This document shows positions 43,204 to 52,717 of a stretch of 64,000 bases of DNA, in pieces. Below the pieces are notes generated by a model. The model searched no databases. It saw only the letters and a program-made list of their open reading frames with translations, and was not told the DNA's origin. Source of the DNA: Kamptonema sp. UHCC 0994. Lineage in GTDB: Bacteria > Cyanobacteriota > Cyanobacteriia > Cyanobacteriales > Microcoleaceae. Within the stretch, counting starts at the first letter, position 1. Each line of letters starts with the position of its first letter. Made by a program: the position numbers and the translations under genes. The stretch spans positions 1 to 64,000 of the forward strand of contig NZ_JARFTR010000287.1 of assembly GCF_029167235.1 (NCBI RefSeq). The letters are read 5' to 3'.

Positions 43204-45692
43204 GATTTAATTGAGCGCTTGGCAATTTTTTGAGTCACAAATATTGTAACTAATAATGATACAATCAAAGTTAAACCTTGCAAGAAACTAATCACAGATG
43301 GATCGCCAATAAAACTCGGTAAATCGTCTCTAATTTGTCCGAAAGTGGCAAAAATTACGGGAATCACTCGACCGCCTTCCTGCAAACCCAATCGCCAATA
43401 GTGAGCCAAACTACCGCCCCAGACTAAGGGTAAATAACCGTAGGCGAGAGAGACAAATGAGAGGGGTTTGTAGGTTGAAAATGGCATGGTTTCTGCTTGT
43501 CCCAATCGATAAATTGCCTGCATGATTGTGTAGGCAATTAGGGGAATCATCGGCGGGATAATTAATACTGCGATCGACAGTCCTAAATGAGGTAAAAATT
43601 GCTCTAAATTGATGCCCAGCCCCAACCAACTATTTATCTCCGGCAAGCGATGCAGATAAATACCGCCTAATAATAGAAATAACAGGGCAACTTCATAACT
43701 GTGAGGAACGTGGGTAGTCCATAATTCGATGCCGGGAGGGCGCAGATTTAATTCTACCGATCGATGCGGACAAGCTTTCAAGCAAGTCATGCACAACACG
43801 CAATCTTTATTATCGGTTAATTGGGCGGGATGGGAATAAATCGGACAGCCATTAGTAGTTAATCCTTCCCCCAAGCCGGGGCCGCCTTTGTAACATTGGT
43901 ACGTGCTGCATTCCGCCGCGCAGGTTCCTTGTTGGGCGCGAAGTTCGATAATTGAGAGTTTAGCAAATAATCCATTCATTCCCCCGATCGGGCATAAATA
44001 ACGACACCAAAATCGCCTCTCGAAGATTAGGGAAAAAATTACCGCTCCGGCGGTGATGAGCAACAACAAACAACTGGATAAATAGGCGGTATTTTCTAAA
44101 TTCCACAACTCTTCCCACAGAAATATCAGGGTAAATAGTCCAAAGAGAAACCAACCGCCCCATTTTTCGGCTTGTTGGCGCGGCCATTTATTGAGAGTTC
44201 GAGGAAAAATTTTCAGAGATAGTTTTTGGACGATTTCCCCATAAATCATAAAAGGGCAAAAAGCACACCACAATCGCCCGATGATGGGGAATAATAATAA
44301 AATTAACGGCCACCACCACGCCCAAAAGATATTTAGGGCAAAATTATGTTGTCGATCTTGGGGAGCAACAAACAGGATAATTACCACCAATGCAAACACC
44401 CAGGTGGTAAACCAATAATTTACGCGTTCGGGATACCAATCGCTCCGTAAAAATTGCCGAAATTTTGGATAAATATTTAATAAATTCAGCCGAAACTTTT
44501 GTTTCTTCGCTGCCTGGGCCCAAAACACTTCTTCCGTTAATACCTGACTCCCCTGTGCTTGAACTAAGGCGCGATCGACCATTCCCTGCAATTCCTGCAA
44601 ATTACCTGGAAAATCGTAGGCTTGTAAGCGGCGAATTGCTTCCGGTGTAACTTGGGGCTTGACTAATTTCTTTTTGCGACCAATGATATTGAGATAATAG
44701 TTGACTTGTGCCTCTAAATCTGTTTTTCGCACCCGCAAGGATGGGACTTTAATCTTGTGTTGTGTCAGCTTATCTAGCTTGGGCTGCACAATTTCTGAGA
44801 TTAAAATTATCCGGGCATTACTAGAACGCGGTGGTCGCGGTATTTGTCCTTCCTTGACAACTGGCGTATAGGTTCCCTCGGTTAATAATTGCTGAATTTT
44901 GGGGCATAATTGAGCGGGTAATTCTTGCACGTCATTTAAAATTAACGTCCCTTCTCCCAACCATTCCAACAGCCCCGGTTTGCCGCCCAACCGCCCGAAT
45001 AATTCCGCTCCATTGCTCTGAAGTAAAGCACTTTTAATCTGAATAATTGGCTCGTTGCGGCGATGGGAACCGAAATGAATTAAAGCAGCTAAATTATCCT
45101 TTTCTAAACCAGGTTCGCCAGAAATTAATACCGATCGGCTGTCACTTGATGCCGTGCGAATTTGTTGGCGCAATTTCACTGCATAACGACTATTGCCAAT
45201 GACTCCCCGTCTCGCCCTAGGTACTAGATAGCTGCGGAGGGCATTTTGACGCTCTCGTTCGTAGGCAATTTCTGCTTCTAGCTGCTCTAATTTCGCTGCC
45301 AAACGTTGAGCGTAGGCTTCGGCGATCCGTGGATATCTTTCTAGCAAACCACGCCAGCGATCGGCACTAATTACCCAAAATTGACACTCTGTCCGAGCAA
45401 TAATTCGACTATCCGCAGGTTGCGATCGTTGAAGAGCCGATAAATTCACGATCGCCCCCGGCAACAAACTACTCGCCCACATTAATTCCGGTGGTTTGCG
45501 GCGGTAGCGATCGGCTTGTCCCCGTTCTAAAATATAGAGATTAGTGACAGGCGTATCTTCAATTACCACTCGAAATCCGGCGGGAAAAGTTACCATTTCC
45601 ATTTCACGCGCGATCGCCTGTAAAATCTCGCGGGATAATATACCTAATTCGGTACTTTTTTCAAGCCAGTTAACTAATGTTTCGGTAGACAT
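43134..45692 (-). CDS. CNB-like, degenerate NtrC-type AAA and NapH-like polyferredoxin fusion
   Basis: An 852-residue protein in three parts. Residues 1-150: cyclic-nucleotide-binding-like domain (FPAGFRVVIEDTPVTNLYIL). Residues 165-400: NtrC-type AAA domain (VIGNSRYAVKLRQQIRTASS, ELFGRLGG, FPGNLQELQGMV) with altered catalytic sites: GEPGLEKD for Walker A and LILNDVQELP for Walker B, and no GAFTGA sigma-54 loop. Residues 430-850: membrane polyferredoxin of NapH/NosR type with CAFCPFMIYGE, CRYLCPIGGMNG and CVLCMTCLKACPHRS, plus further helices. It may sense redox or a nucleotide. The C-terminus may be altered by a junction. Confidence 0.85.
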   Translation of the reverse strand: MSTETLVNWLEKSTELGILSREILQAIAREMEMVTFPAGFRVVIEDTPVTNLYILERGQADRYRRKPPELMWASSLLPGAIVNLSALQRSQPADSRIIARTECQFWVISADRWRGLLERYPRIAEAYAQRLAAKLEQLEAEIAYERERQNALRSYLVPRARRGVIGNSRYAVKLRQQIRTASSDSRSVLISGEPGLEKDNLAALIHFGSHRRNEPIIQIKSALLQSNGAELFGRLGGKPGLLEWLGEGTLILNDVQELPAQLCPKIQQLLTEGTYTPVVKEGQIPRPPRSSNARIILISEIVQPKLDKLTQHKIKVPSLRVRKTDLEAQVNYYLNIIGRKKKLVKPQVTPEAIRRLQAYDFPGNLQELQGMVDRALVQAQGSQVLTEEVFWAQAAKKQKFRLNLLNIYPKFRQFLRSDWYPERVNYWFTTWVFALVVIILFVAPQDRQHNFALNIFWAWWWPLILLLFPIIGRLWCAFCPFMIYGEIVQKLSLKIFPRTLNKWPRQQAEKWGGWFLFGLFTLIFLWEELWNLENTAYLSSCLLLLITAGAVIFSLIFERRFWCRYLCPIGGMNGLFAKLSIIELRAQQGTCAAECSTYQCYKGGPGLGEGLTTNGCPIYSHPAQLTDNKDCVLCMTCLKACPHRSVELNLRPPGIELWTTHVPHSYEVALLFLLLGGIYLHRLPEINSWLGLGINLEQFLPHLGLSIAVLIIPPMIPLIAYTIMQAIYRLGQAETMPFSTYKPLSFVSLAYGYLPLVWGGSLAHYWRLGLQEGGRVIPVIFATFGQIRDDLPSFIGDPSVISFLQGLTLIVSLLVTIFVTQKIAKRSIKSLIPQHLASLCLMLSLWYAIVGT

Positions 45693-45979
45693 CGCGCTTC
45701 GTCGGCGAAAGCCGAATCGTGGTAGTTGGTGTAGAATCTATTATATTCAAAAACTCGACAACCATATTTTACGATTTTACTAGCTTTTTTATTTTAACCC
45801 TTTTTTGACATACATATTCGCACTCATTGAGATGCACCCGGTGGGACTAACAAAAAAAAAGACGCTACTCAGCAGTCAAGCGGCAACCATTGGTAACAAG
45901 TTAGAAGGGAGTAGATTTTGTCAATACGCCTTTGTGTAGAAATATAATTGAATAATAATGATAATCAAATAACGGGTAA

Positions 45980-46017
45980 GGGTGGGAGAGTCCGCCGCTC
46001 GGCGGACTCTCCCACCC
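45980..46017. repeat. 17-bp perfect hairpin
   Basis: GGGTGGGAGAGTCCGCC (45980-45996) pairs with its exact complement at 46001-46017 around a GCTC loop. It is not followed by a T-run on either strand, so it is not a simple intrinsic terminator. It lies in a non-coding stretch between the polyferredoxin gene and the IS630 remnant. Confidence 0.85.
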
Positions 46018-46181
46018 GATCGCGATTATCATTATTAATAAGTTGTTGGCTCGATTGGCGTTGCACCGCGATCGATAATAGTGGCGGGCGATCGAGTGTC
46101 AATTTACGTAAAAATTTAGTTATTAAATTGATGGATTGGCAGGCAGAGCAAGCACAATAGCACCTAATAAAATCAGGAATT

Positions 46182-46330
46182 ATTACGGTCATTGTTCAAG
46201 ACCAAGGCTCTATTCATACAAGCAAGATTGTTAAAAAACGTCATAATTATTGGGAAAGTAAAGGCTTATATTATTTAAATTGCCCTCCTATTGTTCGGAA
46301 ATGAAAAGGTTGTCAGCCACTTTCACCTCC
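46182..46330 (+). pseudogene. IS630-family transposase remnant, frameshifted
   Basis: The frame from 46182 reads ITVIVQDQGSIHTSKIV, then YWESKGLYYLNCPP, which matches the DDE core of IS630 transposases around the second Asp. A shift near 46290 then restores CSEMKRL, like the family's PPYCSEMN. Both ends are missing. No inverted repeats seen. Confidence 0.65.
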
Positions 46331-46437
46331 GATTTGGCTTCAGGAGAAACCTATTAACAAGGTTAATTCCCCATCCGATAAACCTGTTAACAACTTAAAT
46401 TCACCACCCAAACCATTGCCTTTTGCTGACGATCTAC

Positions 46438-46965
46438 TCAATAAACTACGATAATAGTTCCTTCTAAATTGGCTTGTTCTAGATTAGCTCCGTTGAGGTT
46501 TGCTTGAGTTAAATCGGCATCGACCAAATTTGCCTGAGATAGATCCGCTACAGTGAGATCCGCACCGGTCAAATCGGCTTGTTCCAAATTGGCTGCTGTT
46601 AAATTAGCTTCGCTTAGATTCGCCTCATTCAAATTTGCCTGAATCATTTTTGCAACGGTTAATTCCGACTGACTCAAATCGGCATTATCTAAAATTGCCC
46701 CCTCTAAAACAGCACCTTCTAAAATTGCACCGCTCAGGTTAGCACCGATCAAGTTAGCATCAGTTAAATCGGCTCCATTTAAATCTGCTCCGCTCAAACT
46801 AGCAGCGCTTAAATTGGCACCATTTAAATTCGCTCCATCCAGGATGGCATTATCTAAAATTGCACCGCTAAGATTGGCTCCTGCTAATTCAGCTTCGCTC
46901 AAATCCACCGCAGTAAAATCTCTCACACCTGCGGCATACTGCTTTATCAGTTCCTCGCTTTCCAC
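46438..46965 (-). CDS. Pentapeptide-repeat protein
   Basis: A 175-residue protein almost entirely of A(D/N)LXX repeats, about 28 in tandem from residue 18 (LSEAELAGANLSGAILDNAI and on). It would fold as a right-handed quadrilateral beta helix. Such proteins are abundant in cyanobacteria and mostly of unknown function; some mimic DNA and protect gyrase. The N-terminal helix (ELIKQYAAGVRDFTAVD) is typical. Confidence 0.95.
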   Translation of the reverse strand: MESEELIKQYAAGVRDFTAVDLSEAELAGANLSGAILDNAILDGANLNGANLSAASLSGADLNGADLTDANLIGANLSGAILEGAVLEGAILDNADLSQSELTVAKMIQANLNEANLSEANLTAANLEQADLTGADLTVADLSQANLVDADLTQANLNGANLEQANLEGTIIVVY

Positions 46966-47163
46966 AGACGAACGCCTCCTGCTTTCCTAGTTGCGATCAA
47001 CTTGTTGCGATCAAGCTATAAATCAATAAAAATGTTAAAATTATTTTGATTTTATCAATTAAAACACTCTTTTTGTTCGAGGGTCTTCTATCGCAAGTAG
47101 TAATTTTTAAAATAAATTTTATCACTTTAAGCCTATTGCTCAAGATAGAGTTTTAATGAATTG

Positions 47164-47502
47164 TTACCAATGAATTATTACCAATGTAGGCTCAGAAATA
47201 GCGAAGCTGTTATCAACCGCAAAGTAAAAAGCTAAACTCTTATCTGATAAGTGTTTCAAGCTTAGCGTACAATTTTCCCATTTGGGTACTGTGAGGGCTA
47301 CCTCATTAGGGGAGTGGGGCATCTCGAAAAACCCCTGTTCCTCTCTACAATGCGGACAAGTAACGATCGCATCTTCGGCAACTCTAAACTCTTCTGCTTC
47401 AATTCCGCAGAGCGATCTGTCCATTATCCAGAAATGTTTGAGGCTATCTCCCTTTAAGTGAACAACTCCTGTGAAAATTAGGTCAGTTGCTTTTTCCCAC
47501 AT
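47164..47502 (-). CDS. Hypothetical protein with CPHC motif
   Basis: A 112-residue protein, N-terminal FTGVVHLKGDSLKHFWIMDR, a CPHC pair at residue 49 preceded by LCGIEAEEF, so a single zinc site with Cys 33 is possible. The C-terminal half is strand-rich. No family recognised. It lies 90 bp after parB on the same strand. Confidence 0.6.
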   Translation of the reverse strand: MWEKATDLIFTGVVHLKGDSLKHFWIMDRSLCGIEAEEFRVAEDAIVTCPHCREEQGFFEMPHSPNEVALTVPKWENCTLSLKHLSDKSLAFYFAVDNSFAISEPTLVIIHW

Positions 47503-47592
47503 AATTTTTGAGACAATGGTTTTGATATAGATTTTGCCACAGTTTTTGACAGTATTTAGGATTTGGGTAGTTTGAGTCTGTTACAAAAACGG

Positions 47593-48714
47593 TTAATTAA
47601 GAATATCATTAATATGTGAGAGTTTCTGCTGTAAAGCTTGGCGCAATTGTACAAGTTGTTCTGAGTTAGCAGAAGCCATCACCGTTGGTGATAATTTTTC
47701 TACATCTCTGAGAAGGGCTGTTACTTGTTTGGATTCCGTCGATTCCTTGGATTTATCTGATTTGAGGTATTTAGCCTTGATTTGCCCCACCAACTCGCGA
47801 GTCTTCGCTACCGTCAAATCTTGCTCAATCACTTGGTTAGTCGCTTCAATCCTTTCCTTCGTGGCCTGACGCTCTGAAGTTTTTAAAGTCTTCGCAGATA
47901 AAACCGTCAGCGCCAAAGCGTGTGCTCCTTTTAGACCTTGCTCTCGAATTGCTGCTTTTAAATCCTTGGGCATAGACAACATCGGCATCAAGTTAGCCTT
48001 TACCGAAGCCGGATTTAAAGCTAAATCCAATAAAGCTAACAACAATTTTTCCTCTGTTTCACTGACTCCCAACCGTTTCACTCCCTGCTGCTGTTCCTCT
48101 GTCGCAGCCGTTACTAGGGCAGTCAGTTGATTAGCCAGCCCTGAGCGCTCCAAACGGCGCAACACTGTTGAGAGCACTGTAGGAATTTCTTCATTCTCAA
48201 TTCCCGTGTTCGTAGCAATTTCTTTGACAATTGCCTCAGCTTTGTCTAAGGAGTTAAGGTCTTCATGGTGGATGAAAGTTAATAATGCTTTGCGGTGCAA
48301 ATCCGATGGCATGGGCGCACTAACAGCCCGCAGCGTTTTCCAGCCTAAGATTTTGGCTGCTTCAAAGCGGCGCTGTCCGTCCCAGAGGAGATAGCGATCG
48401 CCCTGGGCAATAACTATCACTGGTGCAATTTGCCCGTCTTTTTCCATACTGTGCGCCAAAGTTTGGATGCTTTCTTGGGTAATGGTTTGTCGAGGTTGAT
48501 AGGGATTTGGGTCAATCTGCTCTACGGCAATCTCTTGTTCGCCCGACTGTGCTAAAAGCTGCTCTCGCAAAGTGGCGATTTGTTGCTCCAATTCTGGAGA
48601 CTGAGCCTCACGCAGCTTCTCTACTTCTGCTTGCAATTCGGCAATGCGATCTGCTTGTTCGGTTGCTTGATAAGCACCGGAGAAGCGATCGCCAATTTTA
48701 GGAAGATTTGCCAT
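47593..48714 (-). CDS. parB: ParB-family partition protein
   Basis: A 373-residue protein. A coiled-coil N-terminus (RIAELQAEVEKLREAQSPEL) precedes the ParB/Srx domain: QIDPNPYQPRQTITQESIQT, DGQIAPVIVI and YLLWDGQRRFEAAKILGW (DGQRR where CTPase ParBs have GERR). A central helix-turn-helix follows (TGIENEEIPTVLSTVLRRLE), then a helical C-terminus. It binds the centromere and loads with ParA. Its ATG overlaps the parA stop in TAATG, so translation is coupled. Confidence 0.9.
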   Translation of the reverse strand: MANLPKIGDRFSGAYQATEQADRIAELQAEVEKLREAQSPELEQQIATLREQLLAQSGEQEIAVEQIDPNPYQPRQTITQESIQTLAHSMEKDGQIAPVIVIAQGDRYLLWDGQRRFEAAKILGWKTLRAVSAPMPSDLHRKALLTFIHHEDLNSLDKAEAIVKEIATNTGIENEEIPTVLSTVLRRLERSGLANQLTALVTAATEEQQQGVKRLGVSETEEKLLLALLDLALNPASVKANLMPMLSMPKDLKAAIREQGLKGAHALALTVLSAKTLKTSERQATKERIEATNQVIEQDLTVAKTRELVGQIKAKYLKSDKSKESTESKQVTALLRDVEKLSPTVMASANSEQLVQLRQALQQKLSHINDILN

Positions 48715-49514
48715 TATGCTTTTCCTTCCTGAGCTAACGCAACAATATCATTGACAATGGTTTTGAAATCCTTACAAGCTGGGTGAGCTGGGCGATATTT
48801 GGATAAAGGCAAGCCGTTGGCGCTGCAATTTTTGAACTCGGCTGAATCTCGAATTTGTGGGTACAATTTCACCTTTAACTTGGCTGCAATTTCAGGGAGT
48901 TCTTGTAAATATTGTCGGTGAATAGCACGGCTCTTATCATACAAGCTAGGAACAAGCCCAAGAATAGGCGGACGCGGTTCCAGCATCAAATCTTCAGCCG
49001 TGCCGATTAACCACTGCACTAAGTCTGCTACCCCAGACACGGATTTCATCTCTAGTTGGATGGGTACTAACAATCCTGTGCTGGCGGCGATCGCATTCTC
49101 GCAGATGATGCCTAGCGTCGCGGGGCAATCCAAAATTACTAGGTCATGAGGCAGAGGATACGCTTTCAATCGGTCTGCTAAAACATACTCTCCACGTCTG
49201 CGAATCACTAGGTCGCTGGCTAGTTGTGCCATGCTTGGATGCCCTTGGCACACTTCGATACTGGGATTATCCCAAACTGATACCAGCGGCCACTTGCCAT
49301 CAAAGTCTTTAGCAAGCACTTGAACGATGCTATTTTCCGTGTTGGCAGCAGGCAAGCCACAAAATACATCTAACGAGCGCTGTGGATCTAAATCCAAAAT
49401 GGCTACTTTCACCCCTCGCTGGCTGACTTCTTGAGCTAAATGCACTGCTAGCGTGGTCTTGCCTACGCCTCCTGCATTTGCTAATATTCCTATAACAACT
49501 TTCTGTTTACGCAT
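48714..49514 (-). CDS. parA: ParA-family ATPase
   Basis: About 266 residues from ATG 49514. The deviant Walker A is present (ANAGGVGKTTLAVHLAQ, with Lys in KTT and Gly-Gly-Val-Gly), followed by AILDLDPQRSLD, and Walker B in LVILDCPATLG. No N-terminal DNA-binding extension, as in type Ib-like or small chromosomal ParAs. It is the motor of plasmid partition, with ParB downstream and repeats upstream. Confidence 0.9.
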   Translation of the reverse strand: MRKQKVVIGILANAGGVGKTTLAVHLAQEVSQRGVKVAILDLDPQRSLDVFCGLPAANTENSIVQVLAKDFDGKWPLVSVWDNPSIEVCQGHPSMAQLASDLVIRRRGEYVLADRLKAYPLPHDLVILDCPATLGIICENAIAASTGLLVPIQLEMKSVSGVADLVQWLIGTAEDLMLEPRPPILGLVPSLYDKSRAIHRQYLQELPEIAAKLKVKLYPQIRDSAEFKNCSANGLPLSKYRPAHPACKDFKTIVNDIVALAQEGKA

Positions 49515-49524
49515 ATTCATTCAA

Positions 49525-49670
49525 TGACTGTCGGATTTCAATATACGACGAACATAGGTATCTCAACAAAAACGCTGGTATATTGACTGTCGAATTTTAA
49601 TATACGACAAACGAGGTTATTTCAACAAGAGCCTGACACATTGACTGTCGGATTTTGATATGCGACAAGA
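49525..49670. repeat. Three 58-59-bp direct repeats, candidate centromere/operator
   Basis: TGACTGTCGGATTTCAATAT (49525), TGACTGTCGAATTTTAATAT (49584) and TGACTGTCGGATTTTGATAT (49642), each followed by (A/G)CGAC. The unit contains an imperfect dyad GTCG-AT..AT-CGAC, and a second block TCAACAA lies between copies. It sits directly upstream of parA, where centromere-like sites that also regulate parAB are common. Confidence 0.75.
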
Positions 49671-49833
49671 GGAAGGCTAAGGCGAATTATTGGTGAGTGC
49701 CGATGAAGCTAGCGTTTTATTGCACTAACGAGCCTTACATAAGTATTTTAAGTAATTCAGCAACATTATCTCATCTCAGTTCTCGGCTCAATGCCATAAT
49801 GACAGACAAGAAATGAGCAAGGGAGCGGAAAGG

Positions 49834-50706
49834 ATGAGGAAGAATTATCAATGGGGAGCGATCGCTTTGATTGCAGGGGTTTTGAGCGGGTGTCTCCCTC
49901 AGATAGCTCCGCCGCCTTTACCACCATCCCCACCCCCTCAAGTTGCACCACAAAAACCCGCAGCCGCCGCGACGAATAACCCTAACTTGCTCCTGGGCAA
50001 TCCCAGTAATGCCGCTCCTAATATTGCAAGCAGCGCTAACAATTACCTGATGGTGAAACCTCAGTACACCATGAGCTACAACAACAAAACTCACACTGCC
50101 AACTGGGTTTCGTGGCAACTCAATAAATCATGGATTGGGCCGGCTGACAGAAAAAATGACTTTCGGCCCGATGACTCCCTCCCCGCTGGTTGGTACAAAG
50201 TCCGACCTGGTGACTACATGGGCAGCGGTTACGACAGAGGCCACGTTGCCCCTTCTGCTGATCGCACTCGCAATGAAGCCGACAACTCAGCCACCTTCTT
50301 AATGACCAACATGATGCCGCAAGTTCCAGAACTCAATCGCGTTGTCTGGGGTGATTTAGAGGATTACTGCCGTCAATTGGTCAGTCAAGGCAAAGAGCTT
50401 TACATCATCGCCGGGCCAGTTGGTAGTAAGGGCGCGATCGGCAAAAAGGAAAAGATTAACGTGCCGGCAAAAACTTGGAAAATCATTGTAGTGCTGGATA
50501 GACAAGGCTTAGGGGTGCAGGGAGTTACAGCAGGCACAAGAGCGATCGCGGTGGAGATGCCCAACGATGCCAGCGTTAAGGGCAAGGGCTGGAAAAGTTT
50601 TAGGGTGTCAGTGAAACAGGTTGAGAAAGATACAGGACTAAATTTCCTCTCAAATGTGCCGCCAGCAATTCAGCAAGTGATTGAAAGCAAGGTTGATAGT
50701 CAGTGA
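49834..50706 (+). CDS. nucA: NucA-type DNA/RNA non-specific endonuclease, lipoprotein
   Basis: About 290 residues from ATG 49834. A lipobox (AGVLSGCLPQ) ends the signal peptide, followed by a proline-rich linker. The nuclease domain has YDRGHVAPSADRT (catalytic His in DRGH), NSATFLMTNMMPQ with the metal-binding Asn, and AIAVEMPND. This is the NucA/EndoG family: it degrades DNA and RNA outside the cytoplasm. An inhibitor of the NuiA type is encoded at 54547. A truncated copy is at 6259. Confidence 0.9.
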   Translation: MRKNYQWGAIALIAGVLSGCLPQIAPPPLPPSPPPQVAPQKPAAAATNNPNLLLGNPSNAAPNIASSANNYLMVKPQYTMSYNNKTHTANWVSWQLNKSWIGPADRKNDFRPDDSLPAGWYKVRPGDYMGSGYDRGHVAPSADRTRNEADNSATFLMTNMMPQVPELNRVVWGDLEDYCRQLVSQGKELYIIAGPVGSKGAIGKKEKINVPAKTWKIIVVLDRQGLGVQGVTAGTRAIAVEMPNDASVKGKGWKSFRVSVKQVEKDTGLNFLSNVPPAIQQVIESKVDSQ

Positions 50707-50952
50707 ACGAGTCTCCACTACAAGTTACTCGCTTTCGCTACAGACAAACTTTTGAATTCACTGTCACAGAATGACTGCCCAGATTTCCTAAAAGCTTTAC
50801 AGGGCAAAGCAAATCAAGGTTAGTTAATGTCAGGAAGGTTTCGCCACCAGCAAAATGCAATTTTGAAATACTTTTGCTATGAAGTTTTAAAAAACCAAGT
50901 TTGGTGGTGGCAAAAAAATAGAAATACTAACAAGATTAAATAAGCGATTCCC

Positions 50953-51915
50953 TCACCAGGAACCTGTGCAATCCAAGAAAGGCGAGAATACTGGCGATGA
51001 CCAGCGCAGTGGAAGGCTACTCTCTACCCGATAGCCACGATCGAGGTGGAAGCGAAACAATCGCTCTGCTCCCTCGTAATCATTAATTTGAGGCCCTTCC
51101 CAAATCACTTCGGCTGTGCCTGTGAGATAGAGCGGGTTGCCTCGATCGAAATCCACAAAGAGTAGTCCTGCATTGGGATTCAACTCTAGGTTGCCAAAGG
51201 TATTAAACTGACAATTACCAGAGAAGTCAGGAACGGTTAGCGTACAGTCATCATCGAGCCGCACAAAGCCTGGTTTGCCGCCGCGATGAGAAACATCCAC
51301 CCCGCTAGCAATGCCTGCCGATGTATTTTGATAAGCGGTGGCAATGAAGAAGGTATCAGCGGCAGCAATCGTGGCACGTTCTTCCGATCCAAGCATTTGG
51401 AATTGATGGATCGATTGCGGCGTTGCTGAATCTTGTTCAATTAGCTCAAACATCCGAGTTTGAATATATTTGGGACAGTTGCCAAAGCTTTGTCCCACTT
51501 GCACTTCAAAGCGATCCGAGTCAATTGCTGTGACAGTACCGTTCACACGATTGCGACGGCGGGTATGGAGCTCAATTCCAAGCAAGCCGATATCGATGCC
51601 ATCGGCAAGATTATTTGTGAAAGGATCGCCAAAGAGGGGTTTAGCAGCAATCTGTAATATCTGATCGTCGGGCGTTGATAAAAATCCCGGTTTCCCTACC
51701 AGAATGGAAGCCCAGGGGCTGCCTGTCACATCCACCGTGCCCACGATTATGTAAGGAAGTTGGGGGAAGAACTGCCGAAACTGATCGGGCAGGTATTCCC
51801 GAATCATTTGTCGTCCTTGCCTATCCATCTTCGCCTGCGTACCCATTCGCCCTTGAATTGCTAGTTCACCCGCATGAAACGGCGATTCGGTTCTTGTCCA
51901 GCCTGGGATTGCCAT
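50953..51915 (-). CDS. Pyridoxamine 5'-phosphate oxidase-family flavoprotein
   Basis: A 320-residue protein. Residues 45-140 (FFPQLPYIIVGTVDVTGSPW, ASILVGKPGFLS, DIGLLGIELHTRRRNRVNG) and 195-280 (FFIATAYQ, DVSHRGGKPGFVRLDDD, GNLELNPNAGLLFVDF, LTGTAEVIWEG) form two PNPOx-like split barrels, probably an FMN-binding oxidoreductase. Full length. It is followed on the same strand by nothing close; a GST gene lies upstream, 34 bp away, in the same operon. Confidence 0.85.
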   Translation of the reverse strand: MAIPGWTRTESPFHAGELAIQGRMGTQAKMDRQGRQMIREYLPDQFRQFFPQLPYIIVGTVDVTGSPWASILVGKPGFLSTPDDQILQIAAKPLFGDPFTNNLADGIDIGLLGIELHTRRRNRVNGTVTAIDSDRFEVQVGQSFGNCPKYIQTRMFELIEQDSATPQSIHQFQMLGSEERATIAAADTFFIATAYQNTSAGIASGVDVSHRGGKPGFVRLDDDCTLTVPDFSGNCQFNTFGNLELNPNAGLLFVDFDRGNPLYLTGTAEVIWEGPQINDYEGAERLFRFHLDRGYRVESSLPLRWSSPVFSPFLDCTGSW

Positions 51916-51949
51916 GTGTTACCTCTGTTTTTAAGCTATGTTGGTTCAC

Positions 51950-52549
51950 CTACAGTCCTGGCATTGGGATATAGCCGGGGAGTTGTTTGATGCGATCGAT
52001 CCAGGTCAGGACGTTGGGATAGGGTGCGAGGTCGATCTTGCCATCGTTCGCCAGAGCAACGTAGGGAAATACTGCGATATCAGCAATCGTGGGGCGCTCG
52101 AATTCTAACCAGTTGCGCGTACTCAAATGTCGCTCTAATTGAGTCAGGATATTCTCTGCTTGCTGGTGCGCCCGTTCGATATTGATACTGGTAGCCCCAA
52201 ACAAATAATAAAGTCGGGCATTTTCGGGGCCTTGGCGAATTTCTCCAGCAGTTGTCGATAGCCAGCGAACAACTTGAGCCAACGGGAGCGCATCCAACGG
52301 CAGCCAACTATCGCTGCCATACTGCCGTGCCAAGTACACTAAAATAGCTTGAGCATCAGCTAGTTTGGTATCGCCATCAATCAACAAAGGAACCTGTCCG
52401 AATGGGTTAAGTGCCAAATATTCCTGCGATTTATGTTCGCCTTTCATTAAGTTTACTTTTACCCATTCATATTCAATGTTTAACAGTTCCAGCAATAGTC
52501 TTGGTTTGTAACTGTTACCAGACATTTCGTGACCGTAAAGCTTAATCAT
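51950..52549 (-). CDS. Glutathione S-transferase
   Basis: About 199 residues from ATG 52549. Thioredoxin-like N-terminal domain (MIKLYGHEMSGNSYKPRLLL, NPFGQVPLLIDGDTKLADAQ with the cis-Pro and the SER/ADAQ glutathione site) and helical C-terminal domain (ERPTIADIAVFPYVALA). It conjugates glutathione to electrophiles or reduces peroxides. It lies 34 bp upstream of the PNPOx-like gene, so the two probably form an oxidative-stress operon. Confidence 0.9.
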   Translation of the reverse strand: MIKLYGHEMSGNSYKPRLLLELLNIEYEWVKVNLMKGEHKSQEYLALNPFGQVPLLIDGDTKLADAQAILVYLARQYGSDSWLPLDALPLAQVVRWLSTTAGEIRQGPENARLYYLFGATSINIERAHQQAENILTQLERHLSTRNWLEFERPTIADIAVFPYVALANDGKIDLAPYPNVLTWIDRIKQLPGYIPMPGL

Positions 52550-52717
52550 GATGTTTCTCCTTTTGAGTAAACAGGATTGATTTAGGGCTGCCACATTCCC
52601 TAATTCATATATTCAGACTTACGCCATGTAGCCATCATAGTTTGATACCGTTCACAAAAGCCGTGAGAATTACAGCCCTGATAGACATGGAAAGTTAATG
52701 CGGAATTGGCAATCGCG

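Noticed and set aside
49525-49670. Triple repeat upstream of parA as a CRISPR remnant
   Set aside because: Only three imperfect units, with partly conserved intervening blocks, at a partition promoter.
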